A stretch of 64,000 nucleotides of DNA from Rhodoferax sp. (GCA_013791765.1 VMTC01000063.1:30206-94205), one strand, 5' to 3'; positions 23,815 to 34,631 are shown, counted from the stretch's first letter. Notes: generated by a model from the letters alone, not told the origin. Numbers and translations: made by a program.

Positions 23815-24939
23815 TCAGGCGCGGGCATCGCCCCAGCGCAACTGGCAGGTATCGTCGCCGCGGTACAGGGTTTCACCATGCCGATCCACGCAGTATTCGG
23901 GCGAGACAATCATCTCGGAAAAGCGCATGTCGGCCGCGATGCGGGTGTACTCAAACAAGATGCTGCGCACCACCTTGGCGCCGGTTCGGATGTGACTGCC
24001 GTGCCCAATCCAGGCCGGTCCGGTGATACAAGCGCCGGGCTCGATGCGCACGCCCGCGCCGATGTAGACCGGGCCTTCAATCGTCACCTCATCCCAGGCA
24101 ATGCTGGTGTTGAGCCCGACCCAGATGCCGGGCTTGACTTGGTGCCCGGGCATCTTCATCTGCGCCACTTCACCGCGCAGCACGCGCTGCAGCACCGACC
24201 AATAGTCGCTGACGCGGCCAATGTCGATCCAGTCAAAGGGCCGGTTTTGTACATAGAACGGCAGCTTCTGCTCCACCAGTTGTGGAAACAACTGTGAGCC
24301 GATGTCATACACCGTGTTGGGCGGCACCAGGTTCAGCACTTCGGGTTCAAAAATATAGATGCCGGTGCTGGCCAGCGTGGATTTGGCATCAATCGGTGCG
24401 GGCTTTTCCTGGAAAGCCTCGATGCGACCATCGGGTGCCGCGACCACAATGCCGTAGGACTGCACCTCGGCCAGCGGCACATCGAGTGCGACCACGCTGG
24501 CGATGGCGCCCTTGGCCTTGTGTTCGGCCACTGCGGCGGTGATGTCGAGATCAATCAAAGCATCGGCGCACAGCACCAGCGTGGTTTGATCAAAAAAACC
24601 GCCAAAGTCCTGGATGCGGCGCATGCCACCGGCCGAGCCCATGGGCCTGGGCAGAATGTCGCCGTGATCTCGCACGCCCTCGTAGGAATAGCCAATCTCC
24701 ACGCCCCAACGACTGCCATCGCCAAAGTATTCTTCAATCTTCTGGTGGTGATAAGCGACGTTGACCATGATCTCGGTGATTCCGTGGCGCGCCAGGTGCT
24801 CGATCAGGTACTCCATCACCGGCTTGCCCAGAATCGGCACCATCGGCTTGGGCAGGTCGAGCGTGAGCGGGCGCACGCGAGTGCCTTGCCCGGCGGCCAG
24901 AATCATGCCCTTGGTCATCGTCGTGCTCTTTTTTTTCAT
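23815..24939 (-). CDS. NDP-sugar pyrophosphorylase (nucleotidyltransferase plus left-handed beta-helix)
   Basis: 374 residues from the ATG at 24939, which is preceded by AAGGGA; the longer frame to 25335 crosses galE and is spurious. MILAAGQGTRVRPLTLDLPKP is the nucleotidyltransferase signature and KPMVPILGKPVMEY the following sugar-phosphate block; the C-terminal third has hexapeptide-like GAGVRIEPGACITGPAWIG. Family members make GDP-mannose or dTDP/UDP-glucose-like donors; the exact nucleotide and sugar cannot be read from motifs. It lies between galE and manC. Confidence 0.88.
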   Translation of the reverse strand: MKKKSTTMTKGMILAAGQGTRVRPLTLDLPKPMVPILGKPVMEYLIEHLARHGITEIMVNVAYHHQKIEEYFGDGSRWGVEIGYSYEGVRDHGDILPRPMGSAGGMRRIQDFGGFFDQTTLVLCADALIDLDITAAVAEHKAKGAIASVVALDVPLAEVQSYGIVVAAPDGRIEAFQEKPAPIDAKSTLASTGIYIFEPEVLNLVPPNTVYDIGSQLFPQLVEQKLPFYVQNRPFDWIDIGRVSDYWSVLQRVLRGEVAQMKMPGHQVKPGIWVGLNTSIAWDEVTIEGPVYIGAGVRIEPGACITGPAWIGHGSHIRTGAKVVRSILFEYTRIAADMRFSEMIVSPEYCVDRHGETLYRGDDTCQLRWGDARA

Positions 24940-24961
24940 GTTTTCCCTTGATGTTTTCAAT

Positions 24962-25981
24962 TCAGGCTGGCGTGTAGCCCTGCGGGTTGTTGCTCTGCCA
25001 GCGCCAGGCGTCTGCGCACATGGCGTCCAAGCCGCGCTCAGCACGCCAGCCCAGCAATGACAAGGCCAGCGCGGGATCAGCGTAACACGCCGCAATGTCA
25101 CCGGCGCGGCGTGGCCCCACTTGGTAGGGTACTGCCTTGGCGCTGGCCTGCTCAAAGGCGCGCACCATGTCCAGCACGCTGTAGCCCACGCCGGTGCCCA
25201 GGTTGATGGCCTGGCACTCGGTGTGTTGTTGCAATCGCTCCAGCGCTTTGAGGTGGCCAAGTGCCAAATCGACCACGTGGATGTAGTCGCGCACACCGGT
25301 GCCATCTGGAGTGGCGTAGTCATCACCCCACACATTCAGAAACTCGCGCCGCCCGACGGCGACCTGGGCCACAAAGGGCAGCAGGTTGTTGGGCGTGCCC
25401 TGCGGGTCTTCACCGATCAGGCCGCTGGCGTGCGCGCCGACCGGGTTGAAGTAGCGCAGCAGGCTGATGCGCCACGTTGGGTCGCTCTGGTACAAATCGC
25501 GCAGCATGTTCTCAATGACCAGCTTGGTCTGGCCATAGGGGTTGGTGGCGGACAAGGGATGGTCTTCGCTTAGAGGCAGGCGCTGCGGGTCGCCATAGAC
25601 CGTGGCCGAGGAACTGAACACCAGCGACTTGACACCACACACCGTCATCGCTTCCAACAGTCGCAGCGTGCCGACCACGTTGTTGTCGTAATAGCTCAGC
25701 GGCTGTTGCACCGATTCGCCGACGGCCTTGAGACCAGCGAAATGGATCACGGCGGTGGCGCCGCTCTGCGCCAAGGCGGCGACCAGCGCATCACGGTCAC
25801 GGATGTCGCCTTGCACCAGCTGGGGTGCTTTGCCGGCAATGCGCTGTACCCGCGCCAGCGCTTCGGGCTGGCTGTTGCAGAAGTTGTCAAACACGGTGAG
25901 CTCATAGCCCGCATTAAGCAGTTCGACGCAGGTGTGGGAGCCGATGTAACCGGCGCCGCCAGTAATGAAAACAGAGGTCAT
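24962..25981 (-). CDS. galE: UDP-glucose 4-epimerase
   Basis: 339 residues, typical GalE length. [15 protein letters not shown] binds [13 protein letters not shown] gives the catalytic Ser/Thr and YGQTK the catalytic Tyr and Lys; NPYG and RYFNPVGAH blocks are GalE-specific. It interconverts UDP-glucose and UDP-galactose for the polysaccharide. Co-oriented with rmlD (37 bp upstream) and the pyrophosphorylase gene (22 bp downstream). Confidence 0.95.
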   Translation of the reverse strand: MTSVFITGGAGYIGSHTCVELLNAGYELTVFDNFCNSQPEALARVQRIAGKAPQLVQGDIRDRDALVAALAQSGATAVIHFAGLKAVGESVQQPLSYYDNNVVGTLRLLEAMTVCGVKSLVFSSSATVYGDPQRLPLSEDHPLSATNPYGQTKLVIENMLRDLYQSDPTWRISLLRYFNPVGAHASGLIGEDPQGTPNNLLPFVAQVAVGRREFLNVWGDDYATPDGTGVRDYIHVVDLALGHLKALERLQQHTECQAINLGTGVGYSVLDMVRAFEQASAKAVPYQVGPRRAGDIAACYADPALALSLLGWRAERGLDAMCADAWRWQSNNPQGYTPA

Positions 25982-26018
25982 GGTGCGCTGGTTCAGTTGA
26001 GGGTGGTGTGGCGCAGAG

Positions 26019-26924
26019 CTACTTGAGGGTTTCGGTCAGCATGCGCGCCACGCCTTGCTGCCACTGGGGCAAGACCAGCCCGAAAGCGCTTTGGAGTTTG
26101 CGCGTGTCCAGGCGTGAATTGAGCGGGCGACGTGCCGGCGTCGGGTAGCTGGCCGTCGCCGTGGGCGACACTTGATCCGGCCCGGCCTTGAGTGGGCAAC
26201 CCAGTGCCTGGGCCTGGCCCAGTACATAGCGGGCGTAGCCGTACCAACTGGTCTCACCGCCGGCCACGCAGTGGTACAGGCCAGCCAGCTCCGGTTGGCG
26301 CAGCGCCTTGACCAGGGCCTGCGCCGTCACATCCGCCAGTAGCTCGGCGCAAGTGGGTGCGCCGATCTGGTCGTCAATCACGCTCAAGGATTCGCGCTCG
26401 CCCGCCAGGCGCAGCATAGTCTTGGCGAAGTTGCCGCCGCGTGCGGCATAGACCCAGCTGGTACGCAAAATCAGGTGCTTGGTGCAAGCTGCAACCAACT
26501 GTTCGCCCTCGAGCTTCGTCTGGCCGTAGACGCTCAAGGGGCCAGTGGCGTCACTCTCGTGCCAGGCTTTAACACCGCTGCCGTCAAACACATAGTCGGT
26601 CGAATAATGCACCAGCCAGGCACCCAGTTTTTGCGCCTCCAGGGCCAGTACGCCGGGCGCGAGCGCGTTCAGGGTGCGGGCCAGTTCGGGCTCGGTCTCG
26701 GCCTTGTCCACGGCGGTGTGGGCAGCGGCGTTGACGATCACGTCGGGGTTGACACGTCGGATACTCTCGGCCAGCCCGGGCAGGTTGCTGAAGTCACCAC
26801 ACAAACCATCCGGGTTGTGGGCCAGGTCAAAGTCCAGTGCCACCAGGTCGCCCAGCACCGCCAGACTGCGTTGTAGTTCCCAGCCAACCTGGCCACCACA
26901 GCCAAAAAGAAGAATTTTCATCAT
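26019..26924 (-). CDS. rmlD: dTDP-4-dehydrorhamnose reductase
   Basis: 301 residues. [17 protein letters not shown] is the nucleotide-binding motif, [10 protein letters not shown] and [10 protein letters not shown] give the catalytic residues of RmlD/RfbD, the last step of dTDP-L-rhamnose synthesis. rmlA, rmlB and rmlC are not in the window, so they must be elsewhere for rhamnose to be made. It opens the leftward nucleotide-sugar operon; its promoter should lie in 26925-27212, where a repeat copy also sits. Confidence 0.93.
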   Translation of the reverse strand: MMKILLFGCGGQVGWELQRSLAVLGDLVALDFDLAHNPDGLCGDFSNLPGLAESIRRVNPDVIVNAAAHTAVDKAETEPELARTLNALAPGVLALEAQKLGAWLVHYSTDYVFDGSGVKAWHESDATGPLSVYGQTKLEGEQLVAACTKHLILRTSWVYAARGGNFAKTMLRLAGERESLSVIDDQIGAPTCAELLADVTAQALVKALRQPELAGLYHCVAGGETSWYGYARYVLGQAQALGCPLKAGPDQVSPTATASYPTPARRPLNSRLDTRKLQSAFGLVLPQWQQGVARMLTETLK

Positions 26925-26950
26925 GATCAGTATGTTTCTGAATTTTTTAT

Positions 26951-27014
26951 GCTATAAAAATAGAAGCTGCTTAGGCATATGGCACGCGGGCTGGAGCTTG
27001 AATTGTCATAAATT
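26951..27014 (+). repeat. Dispersed palindromic repeat, intergenic copy
   Basis: GCTATAAAAATAGAAGCTGC, degenerate centre, then GGGCTGGAGCTTGAATTGTC. Lies in the 288-bp gap between rmlD and the 27213 gene, upstream of rmlD. The remainder of that gap (27015-27212) holds no reading frame I can support. Confidence 0.7.
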
Positions 27015-27212
27015 ATTGCGTGCGTGCCTTATCAACGAGCTGGCCGGACCGCATCTTCGCTGCCTCGCATGCAGGCGCCGCCGCCGTGGGTGTCGCTCAC
27101 GGCGCTCAGACCTGCTGGAGTTTAGCCAAAAGATGGAAATGGTCGCAAAGTTTGACTTTGAAAGAGACATTGCCGCGGTGGGCGAGAGCCGGCCAGCATG
27201 AACCTCAAGCCC

Positions 27213-27986
27213 TCAGTCTTCCAGTTCGACTCGGGCCATTTCCACATCAAGCCGTTCCATGGCATCGATCGGCTTGGCAGCGGCGGCTTGCTGGTACAGG
27301 CGGGTCGCCTCCTTCATCATCTTGTCGCCATCGAGCATGAGCATGGCGTTGGCGTACTCAATCATGCCAATGGCCGATTGGAAGTTCAGCTTGAGGGCCT
27401 CCTGGAACAGCCGCAGGCCGGTGTCTTTCTTGGCGCCATAGGTCATGCCACCGATCAGCGAGCCCACCTTGTCAATCACCTCGGCATGAAAAGAGCCCAG
27501 GGCGATGCGTGCATCTGCGTGCTTGGGTTCGATATTGATGACGTGTTCCAGCTCCTTTTTGACCTTGCTGCCCAGCCCCTGGGCCAGCGCCTTGGCGACG
27601 CTGATGCCCTGGCTGTAGCGGCTCAGTGCATAGGCTTGCCAGTAAAGGGCGTTGAAATTTTTTGGATCTTCTGCGGCTTGGGCACTGGCGCGACGGGCTA
27701 CTTCCATGTAGAGGTCGAGCCGGGCTTTTTCTTGTTGTTCCAGGTAGGTGGCGTAAATGCAGGCGGCCTTGTTGGCCACGGTCAGGCCGGCACCGCCGAC
27801 TTTAAGCCCCAGCTCCCGCGCTTTCTGGAATTCGCCATTGTGGAACAGCGCCCACGCTTGCAGAACTTTGGCATCTTTGGGCAGCGGCTCGGCATCACCC
27901 AGATGCAGCCGCTCCCAGTTTTTCTTGACGCTGGCAGGGGTAAAAACATAATCACCCGCGAACGGGAACGCAGTCCATTTGGCCAT
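27213..27986 (-). CDS. TPR-like conserved protein of unknown function
   Basis: 257 residues from the ATG at 27986 (MAKWTAFPFAGDYVFTP), chosen over an ATG/TTG four codons earlier because GGAGA lies just before it. Helical repeats such as VLQAWALFHNGEFQKARELG and LFQEALKLNFQSAIGMIEYA resemble TPRs. No signal peptide. Related proteins occur in betaproteobacteria without a known role. It follows the TetR gene at 28021 on the same strand with a hairpin between. Confidence 0.65.
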   Translation of the reverse strand: MAKWTAFPFAGDYVFTPASVKKNWERLHLGDAEPLPKDAKVLQAWALFHNGEFQKARELGLKVGGAGLTVANKAACIYATYLEQQEKARLDLYMEVARRASAQAAEDPKNFNALYWQAYALSRYSQGISVAKALAQGLGSKVKKELEHVINIEPKHADARIALGSFHAEVIDKVGSLIGGMTYGAKKDTGLRLFQEALKLNFQSAIGMIEYANAMLMLDGDKMMKEATRLYQQAAAAKPIDAMERLDVEMARVELED

Positions 27987-28000
27987 TTTTGTCTCCATTG

Positions 28001-28022
28001 GCCGGTGTGACCGGCTTTTTTT
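28001..28022 (+). terminator. Hairpin with T-tract, oriented rightward
   Basis: GCCGGT, three-base loop, ACCGGC, then seven T. Both neighbouring genes are leftward, so it does not end a recognised gene; on the leftward strand the tract precedes the stem. It may stop antisense transcription or act as a simple hairpin between the two genes. Confidence 0.5.
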
Positions 28023-28683
28023 ATTTCTCGCCGTTATTGTAGGCGCCCACCAATTGCAGCAAGTGAAGGCGTTGGCCTGGCTCCAGGTAGGGCACCAGCA
28101 GGTTCAATACGTGGTGCGCACCGCGCAGCAAAGCTGCTTGCGCGTTTTCCGGCTCCAGTGCCCGTCGCGGGTCGCGCACATATTCAAAACTCAACCAGTA
28201 GGTCAGCACCACCACCATGCTGGTGGCGGTCGCTTCAACCTCCCGGGAATCAATGCGCACGGCGCCCGTTCGGCTCATTCCATCGAGCAAGGCTTTGATG
28301 GCCCGGGTCTTGCTCTTCAGGACAGATTGGAAATGGGTCTCCAACCGGCGGTTCTTGCTCAGCAAATCATTCAGGTCTCGGTACAGGAATCGGTACTGCC
28401 AGATCAACTCGAAAAGGCTGTGCATGAAGAACCAGGCGTCTTCGACGTCGCGCACGCCGTCGCTGGCGTTGAGCAGTTCGTTCAAGGCGCGCTCGTAGCG
28501 GTCAAACAGCGAATTGATGAGTTCGTCTTTGGCCGGGTAGTGATAGTAGAGATTGCCTGGGCTGATGCCCAGTTCGGCCGAGATCAGGGTGGTGGAGACG
28601 TTGGGCTCGCCAAAGCGGTTGAAAAGCTCCTGCGTGACCTCCAGAATCCGCTCGGCGGTGCGCCGTGGCGCTTTTTTCACCAT
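28021..28683 (-). CDS. TetR family regulator
   Basis: 220 residues from the ATG at 28683 (MVKKAPRRTAERILEVTQEL). The helix-turn-helix reads ISAELGISPGNLYYHYPAKDELI, typical TetR. The start overlaps the stop of the patatin gene by seven bases, so the two are co-expressed. The ligand-binding half is unassigned. Neighbouring lipid genes suggest a lipid or PHA-related signal (inference). Confidence 0.85.
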   Translation of the reverse strand: MVKKAPRRTAERILEVTQELFNRFGEPNVSTTLISAELGISPGNLYYHYPAKDELINSLFDRYERALNELLNASDGVRDVEDAWFFMHSLFELIWQYRFLYRDLNDLLSKNRRLETHFQSVLKSKTRAIKALLDGMSRTGAVRIDSREVEATATSMVVVLTYWLSFEYVRDPRRALEPENAQAALLRGAHHVLNLLVPYLEPGQRLHLLQLVGAYNNGEK

Positions 28684-29939
28684 GAAGGCTTCGACTGGTG
28701 TGACACAGAGCGCACGACATGGCCCAGATCGTCCATGATTTCCTGCAGATTTGCAATCGCACGCCCCACTTGGCTGGCGGGCTTGGCGGGCGCGCTGAGG
28801 TGTCGTTTGGGGTCGTCCAGTGTCTCGTGATGCAAACTGATCCCATGTCGCCACAGTTTCTCAGAGAGACCGGTCTTGTTGGAGCGCAGCATCTTGCGCG
28901 TTTGCTGGTAGGCGTGCTCGGCCAGATTGCGGCGCTGCGAGTAGCTGAATGTGTTGGCCAGATACATCTCGGGGTCGCGGTGGTCGGGCTCGATCAAAAT
29001 GATGTCGGTGTCGGGGTAAAGGCGCTCATAGCGCTCCATGCCCAGGCTGATGCGAGAGTGAATCATGGAGCGAAAGGTCTGGCTCAGCACTGCGGGCAAG
29101 CCGCCATCAATGATCCGCGGAATGTGGTGCATTTCAGATGACAAACCACCTCGCATGACTTTGGCGACCTGGGGTGCTGTGGCATCAAAGGGCACCAGCG
29201 GGTTCAGGCAGAGCATCAAGTCAACGCCGTCCGCCAGGGCCACGGAGGCGTGCATGGTTTTTTTCAGGGCACCATCGACATAGTAATTGTCATCAATTTC
29301 AACCGGTGGAAACAGGCCCGGGAGTGCCGCGCTGGCTTGCACCGCTTTGGAGATCGGCACGTGGTCCCAGCCCGGGCGACCAAAGGGTACCGCCTGGCTG
29401 CTGTCCAAGTTGGTGGCTACCAGGGTGAGCTGGGTCTTGAGTTCGCGGAAGTCATTGGTGCGACCTTCGCGTGCGTACAGCCGGGCCAGTTCAACATGAA
29501 TCTGCTCATTGGAAAAAACGCCGGTAGGCAGGCCGGGACTCAGGCGCTCCAGCGCCCGGATGAACGACTTTCTGCCAGCCGTGAAATTCCACACGGCTGA
29601 GAGCAACAAACCCGGAAACATGATGGCGCGGCGCGCAAACTCGCCATAGGCGGGTTCGAGCAGCCAGGAAGGATCGAAGGTGTCGGTGCGATCGGCGCTC
29701 TTGTCATCGTTCTCGATGAATGACGCACACAACTCCTGCGGCGTGATGCCGTTGGCCAAGCCAGCGGCAATGAAACCGCCAGCAGATACGCCTACATAGT
29801 GCTGCAACTTGGTGAAGTCGATGCCGTTAAGCGACTCCTGCAGCGCACACAGTGCACCGATCTCGTAAATAGCACCCAACGGCCCCCCACCTGCCAGTGC
29901 CAGTGCAATTTTTGGGGAATGAGATATTTCTGATTTCAT
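28677..29939 (-). CDS. Patatin-like phospholipase
   Basis: 420 residues from the ATG at 29939 (MKSEISHSPKIALALAGGGP). Oxyanion motif GGGPLGAIYEIG, nucleophile elbow GVSAG, and YVDGALKK supplying the Asp of the Ser-Asp dyad. These enzymes hydrolyse acyl esters of phospholipids or storage lipids. No signal peptide, so cytoplasmic or membrane-peripheral. Located with a phasin gene and a fatty acyl reductase gene upstream. Confidence 0.88.
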   Translation of the reverse strand: MKSEISHSPKIALALAGGGPLGAIYEIGALCALQESLNGIDFTKLQHYVGVSAGGFIAAGLANGITPQELCASFIENDDKSADRTDTFDPSWLLEPAYGEFARRAIMFPGLLLSAVWNFTAGRKSFIRALERLSPGLPTGVFSNEQIHVELARLYAREGRTNDFRELKTQLTLVATNLDSSQAVPFGRPGWDHVPISKAVQASAALPGLFPPVEIDDNYYVDGALKKTMHASVALADGVDLMLCLNPLVPFDATAPQVAKVMRGGLSSEMHHIPRIIDGGLPAVLSQTFRSMIHSRISLGMERYERLYPDTDIILIEPDHRDPEMYLANTFSYSQRRNLAEHAYQQTRKMLRSNKTGLSEKLWRHGISLHHETLDDPKRHLSAPAKPASQVGRAIANLQEIMDDLGHVVRSVSHQSKPSW

Positions 29940-30077
29940 AAGTGCAAAGTGTAGAGGTGATGGATGAAGGCAGTTGCTGCATTGCAGCACGGGCATTCTC
30001 GGCACTATTTCCAATCAGCCGGGGGCGGAGCATGCTTGCGTCAAGTACTAGCACTAGCCGCCTATCAAAGACTAAAG

Positions 30078-30102
30078 AGAAAAAAGGGCGCCTAAGCGCC
30101 CT
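30078..30102 (-). terminator. Intrinsic terminator of the phasin gene
   Basis: On the leftward strand: GGGCGC, four-base loop, GCGCCC, then TTTTTTCT. It follows the phasin stop by about 70 bases. Confidence 0.8.
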
Positions 30103-30171
30103 CCCGAGAAGTCATCTGCTCCCTGCCACGCGCAGAAAAAGCTGTGTCGGCGGCTTCACGACATGCTGCTA

Positions 30172-30762
30172 TCAGGCTTGGGTTGCAGCAGCTTCAACCG
30201 TTTCGACTGTCGCTGCCTTGCGTGCGGGTGCTGCACGTTTGGCCGCCGGCTTGGGCATTGCTTTGACGAGGGGTTTTGCAACCGATTTGGGCGCGGCCTT
30301 TGCCACCTTGGCAGGCGCTGTCTTGGCAGCGGCTTTGGGCGCCGACTCCTTTGTCGAAAGTCTTTGCACACTCTTGTTGAGCTCGTCAATGCGGGCAATC
30401 AGGGCATTGACGTCTTTGGCCGACGGCACACCAAGCTTGTTAAGGGCTTTTGCCACGCGATCCTCAAAAATATTCTCCAACTTATCCCACTGACCGGAGG
30501 CCTTGGATGAAATGTCGGTGGCCATCGTCGTCATTTTTGTGGTGGCTTCGGAGATTTTTTCTTCAGCGACGGATTGCGTCTTGCGTTGCAAGCTCACGCC
30601 TTCCTTGACCAGTGCTTCAAAAGCCTTGGAACCTTCGGCCTGAGCCTTGTTGAAAGCGCCCAAACCCGCCTGCCAGATTTGCTGGGCCGAATCCTTCACG
30701 GAGCCCTTGAGCGCCGTGTTGGCATTTTTTTGCGGGGTAATTTTTTTCAATTTTTTGACCAT
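30172..30762 (-). CDS. PHA granule-associated phasin (PhaF/PhaI-like)
   Basis: 196 residues from the ATG at 30762, with GGAG seven bases upstream. The N-terminal ~115 residues are an amphipathic helix region (QIWQAGLGAFNKAQAEGSKA, KWDKLENIFEDRVAKALNKL-like), as in phasins that coat polyhydroxyalkanoate granules. The tail is an Ala/Lys/Pro-rich, histone-like stretch as in PhaF, which can bind DNA and segregate granules. Divergent from the fatty acyl reductase gene. No PHA synthase is in the window. Confidence 0.88.
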   Translation of the reverse strand: MVKKLKKITPQKNANTALKGSVKDSAQQIWQAGLGAFNKAQAEGSKAFEALVKEGVSLQRKTQSVAEEKISEATTKMTTMATDISSKASGQWDKLENIFEDRVAKALNKLGVPSAKDVNALIARIDELNKSVQRLSTKESAPKAAAKTAPAKVAKAAPKSVAKPLVKAMPKPAAKRAAPARKAATVETVEAAATQA

Positions 30763-30970
30763 GAAGTGCTCCAGATAGGGTGTTGAATTGTTTAAATCAG
30801 ATTGCACCAAAAAAATTTGGTGCACAACCTCACTTTAATGGCTGGTGGTCGGCTCGTGTAGACGGGGCATCCTAATTCTCTAAGGCGTTGGCTCTAGTCA
30901 GGGGCGGGTTTATGCTTAATAGACATTGCTCATATTTGAGCCAGAATAGGCCATCTAATTGGAGGCCTTC

Positions 30971-32968
30971 ATGCAGTATTTCGTTACCGGTGCTACCGGA
31001 TTCATCGGCAAGCGTCTCGTCAAAAAGCTTCTTGAGCGCAAGGGCTCAGTCGTGCACTTTCTGATTCGCCAAGAGAGCGAGGGCAAGGTGGCGGGCCTGC
31101 GCAAGTTCTGGGGTGTCAGCGCGGCGCGGGTGGTGCCGGTGTTCGGTGACCTGACCGCCAAGAAGTTGGGTGTTTCTGCCGAGGCCATCAAACTGCTCAA
31201 GGGCAAAATCGACCATTTTTACCATTTAGCCGCCGTTTACGATCTCGGGGCCGATGAAGCCAGCCAGGTCGCTGTCAACATTGACGGCACCCGCAACACG
31301 GTGGAACTGGCCGGCGCGATCCAGGCCGCGCATTTCCATCTCGTCAGTTCGATTGCAGCAGCCGGTTTGTACGAGGGCGTTTTCCGCGAGGATATGTTTG
31401 AGGAGGCTGAGAACTACGACCACCCTTATTTCCGCACCAAGCATGAAAGTGAAAAAATCGTGCGCGAGGAGTGCAAACTGCCGTGGTCGGTGTACCGGCC
31501 GGCCATGGTCGTGGGCGACAGCAACACGGGCGAGATGGACAAGATTGATGGTCCTTACTATTTCTTCAAGCTGATTCAACGCATGCGTCAGGTGTTGCCG
31601 CCCTGGATGCCTTCAGTGGGGCTAGAAGGCGGGCGCGTCAATATTGTGCCGGTCGACTTTGTAGTGGACGCGCTTGACAGCATCAGCCACCAGAAGGGAA
31701 TCGCCAAGAAATGCTATCACCTGGTCGACCCGGTGGGCTACCGCGTGGGCGATGTGCTCGACATTTTCAGCCGCGCCGCGCACGCCCCCAAGATGAATCT
31801 GTTCATCAACGCCGCCTTGCTCGGGTTTATTCCGCGCAGTGTCACCAAGGGCCTGATGGCACTGGCGCCGGTGCGCCGGGTACGCCAGGCCATCCTGAAG
31901 GACCTGGGGCTGCCCGAAGATATGCTCACTTTTGTGAACTATCCCACGCGCTTTGACTGCCGCGAAACCTTGGCAGCGCTCAAGGGCTCGGGCGTCGAAT
32001 GTCCCAACCTCAAAGAGTACGCTTGGCGCTTGTGGGATTACTGGGAGCGTCATCTCGACCCCGCGTTGCACATTGACCATACCCTGCGTGGCACGGTGGC
32101 CGGCAAAGTGGTTTTGATTACCGGTGGCTCATCGGGCATCGGCTTGGCGACTGCGCACAAGTTTGCCGAGGCTGGGGCTGTCACCGTGATCTGCGGACGC
32201 GACCTTGACAAGCTCGAAGAGGCCTGCAAGGAGGCTAAAGCCAAGGGCTACAGTTTCGTGTCTTACGCGGTGGATATTGCCGACATGACAGACTGCGACC
32301 GTTTCATCAAGCAGTTGATTGAAGACCATGGCGGCGTTGATTTCCTGATCAATAACGCAGGCCGCTCCATCCGCCGTGCCATTGAGTCAAGCTATGACCG
32401 TTTCCACGACTTTGAGCGCACCATGCAGCTCAATTATTTCGGTTGTCTGCGCGTCACCATGGGTCTGTTGCCCAGCATGGTGGCCAAACACCACGGCCAT
32501 GTGGTCAACATCAGTTCGATCGGCGTGCTCACCAACGCACCGCGTTTCAGTGCCTACGTGGCGTCCAAGGCCGCGCTGGAGGCCTGGGCGCGCTGCGCGT
32601 CCAGTGAGTTTGCCGATCAAGGCGTGACCTTTACCACCATCAACATGCCTCTGGTGCGCACCCCCATGATTGCGCCGACCGGGCTGTACAACAATGTGCC
32701 TACGCTGGCGCCCGAAGAAGCAGCCGACATGATTGCCGAAGCCTGCATTTTCAAGCCGGTGCGAGTTGCCACTCGCCTGGGCATTACCGGCCAGATTCTG
32801 CATGCCGTGTTGCCCCGGGTGGCGCAAATCGCGATGAATACGAGTTTCAGGATGTTCCCTGATTCGGGCGCAGCAAAAGGCGCAAAGCCGGGCGATAAAG
32901 TAATCAAGCAACACTTGTCGCCTGAGGCTGTCGCCATGCAGCAGATGATGCGCGGGATTCATTTTTGA
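30971..32968 (+). CDS. Alcohol-forming fatty acyl-CoA reductase (two-domain SDR)
   Basis: 665 residues from the ATG at 30971, with TTGGAGG six bases before it. The N-terminal domain is an extended SDR (VTGATGFIGKRLV, YFRTKHESEK, a GEMDKIDGPYYFF block); the C-terminal domain is a classical SDR (TGGSSGIGLATA, NNAGRSIRR, YVASK). Size, domain order and many exact blocks match, from memory, Marinobacter Maqu_2507, which reduces fatty acyl-CoA through the aldehyde to the fatty alcohol used in wax esters. Whether this protein does the same is inferred. No wax ester synthase is nearby. Confidence 0.85.
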   Translation: MQYFVTGATGFIGKRLVKKLLERKGSVVHFLIRQESEGKVAGLRKFWGVSAARVVPVFGDLTAKKLGVSAEAIKLLKGKIDHFYHLAAVYDLGADEASQVAVNIDGTRNTVELAGAIQAAHFHLVSSIAAAGLYEGVFREDMFEEAENYDHPYFRTKHESEKIVREECKLPWSVYRPAMVVGDSNTGEMDKIDGPYYFFKLIQRMRQVLPPWMPSVGLEGGRVNIVPVDFVVDALDSISHQKGIAKKCYHLVDPVGYRVGDVLDIFSRAAHAPKMNLFINAALLGFIPRSVTKGLMALAPVRRVRQAILKDLGLPEDMLTFVNYPTRFDCRETLAALKGSGVECPNLKEYAWRLWDYWERHLDPALHIDHTLRGTVAGKVVLITGGSSGIGLATAHKFAEAGAVTVICGRDLDKLEEACKEAKAKGYSFVSYAVDIADMTDCDRFIKQLIEDHGGVDFLINNAGRSIRRAIESSYDRFHDFERTMQLNYFGCLRVTMGLLPSMVAKHHGHVVNISSIGVLTNAPRFSAYVASKAALEAWARCASSEFADQGVTFTTINMPLVRTPMIAPTGLYNNVPTLAPEEAADMIAEACIFKPVRVATRLGITGQILHAVLPRVAQIAMNTSFRMFPDSGAAKGAKPGDKVIKQHLSPEAVAMQQMMRGIHF

Positions 32969-33160
32969 GCCTGTTTTTTCTTTTAAAAAATGGATTCAAA
33001 CGGTCCTTTGATGTTTTTGAACTGTTTTCGGAGATTTGGTTTGATATTAAATCGTTAAGTACCTCCTTTTAATGGTTAAAAATGAAGTCATATTCTTGCT
33101 TAAGCTTGAAGGCTGGGGTTTGAAATAATGTGACTCGATTAGAATCGGGCGTGAAAAAAG

Positions 33161-33176
33161 GCAGGTCAAAGCCTGC
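33161..33176. other. Hairpin in the leader of the H-NS gene
   Basis: GCAGG, six-base loop, CCTGC with an A-tract before it on the rightward strand. It would be a terminator only for leftward transcription. The 248-bp gap 32969-33216 otherwise holds only an AT-rich presumptive promoter for the H-NS gene. Confidence 0.35.
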
Positions 33177-33216
33177 TCGCATATTGATTATTAATTTTTA
33201 ACACAAAGGTTTTAGC

Positions 33217-33588
33217 ATGAGCGATTTGATCGAGATTCAGAGTCAGATAGAAAAATTGCAAAAACAGGCCACGGAAATCAAGGCGCGTGAATTTGGCAAA
33301 ACGGTGCAGGAAATTCTGGTCAAAATGCAAGCCTTTGGTATCACCCTGAAGGATTTGCAGCCGGGCAAGGCGCGCGGGGCCAAGGGCAAAGGAAAAACCA
33401 TCAAGATCGCCAAGGGCAGCGCGCTTGACAAACCTGCTGGTGCAGCCAAGAAAGTCGCAGCGCCCGTGGCTGCCAAATACGTCGGCCCGAACGGCGAAAG
33501 CTGGAGCGGGCGCGGTTTGACGCCGCGTTGGTTGACGGCCTTGCTGGTTGATGGCAAAAGTAGAGAAGATTTTGCCGTCAAAAGCTAA
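33217..33588 (+). CDS. H-NS family nucleoid protein
   Basis: 123 residues. N-terminal coiled-coil (IEIQSQIEKLQKQATEIK), basic Ala/Lys linker, and a C-terminal DNA-binding motif KYVGPNGESWSGRGLTPRWL, the betaproteobacterial form of the H-NS family signature. It silences AT-rich DNA and structures the nucleoid. Single gene with its own AT-rich upstream region; argB follows 72 bp downstream. Confidence 0.9.
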   Translation: MSDLIEIQSQIEKLQKQATEIKAREFGKTVQEILVKMQAFGITLKDLQPGKARGAKGKGKTIKIAKGSALDKPAGAAKKVAAPVAAKYVGPNGESWSGRGLTPRWLTALLVDGKSREDFAVKS

Positions 33589-33642
33589 ATTCATCGGGCT
33601 GTCAAGCGATGCTCGCGGCACTATCCGCACCCCCAACCATAG

Positions 33643-34551
<909 letters not shown>

Positions 34552-34631
34552 CCAGACGGTGCAGGGCGACGCTGATCTCCCGCCCTGAGGCGCGAAGGTA
34601 GTTCGAACACAGCGCCTAAGCGGCTGAACGT

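Noticed and set aside
23815-25335. A 506-codon version of the NDP-sugar pyrophosphorylase gene
   Set aside because: The extra N-terminus reads antisense-frame through galE; the ATG at 24939 has a good ribosome site.
27015-27212. Possible gene remnant ending FDFERDIAAVGESRPA
   Set aside because: No recognisable family, no start, and the frame upstream is the complement of rmlD.
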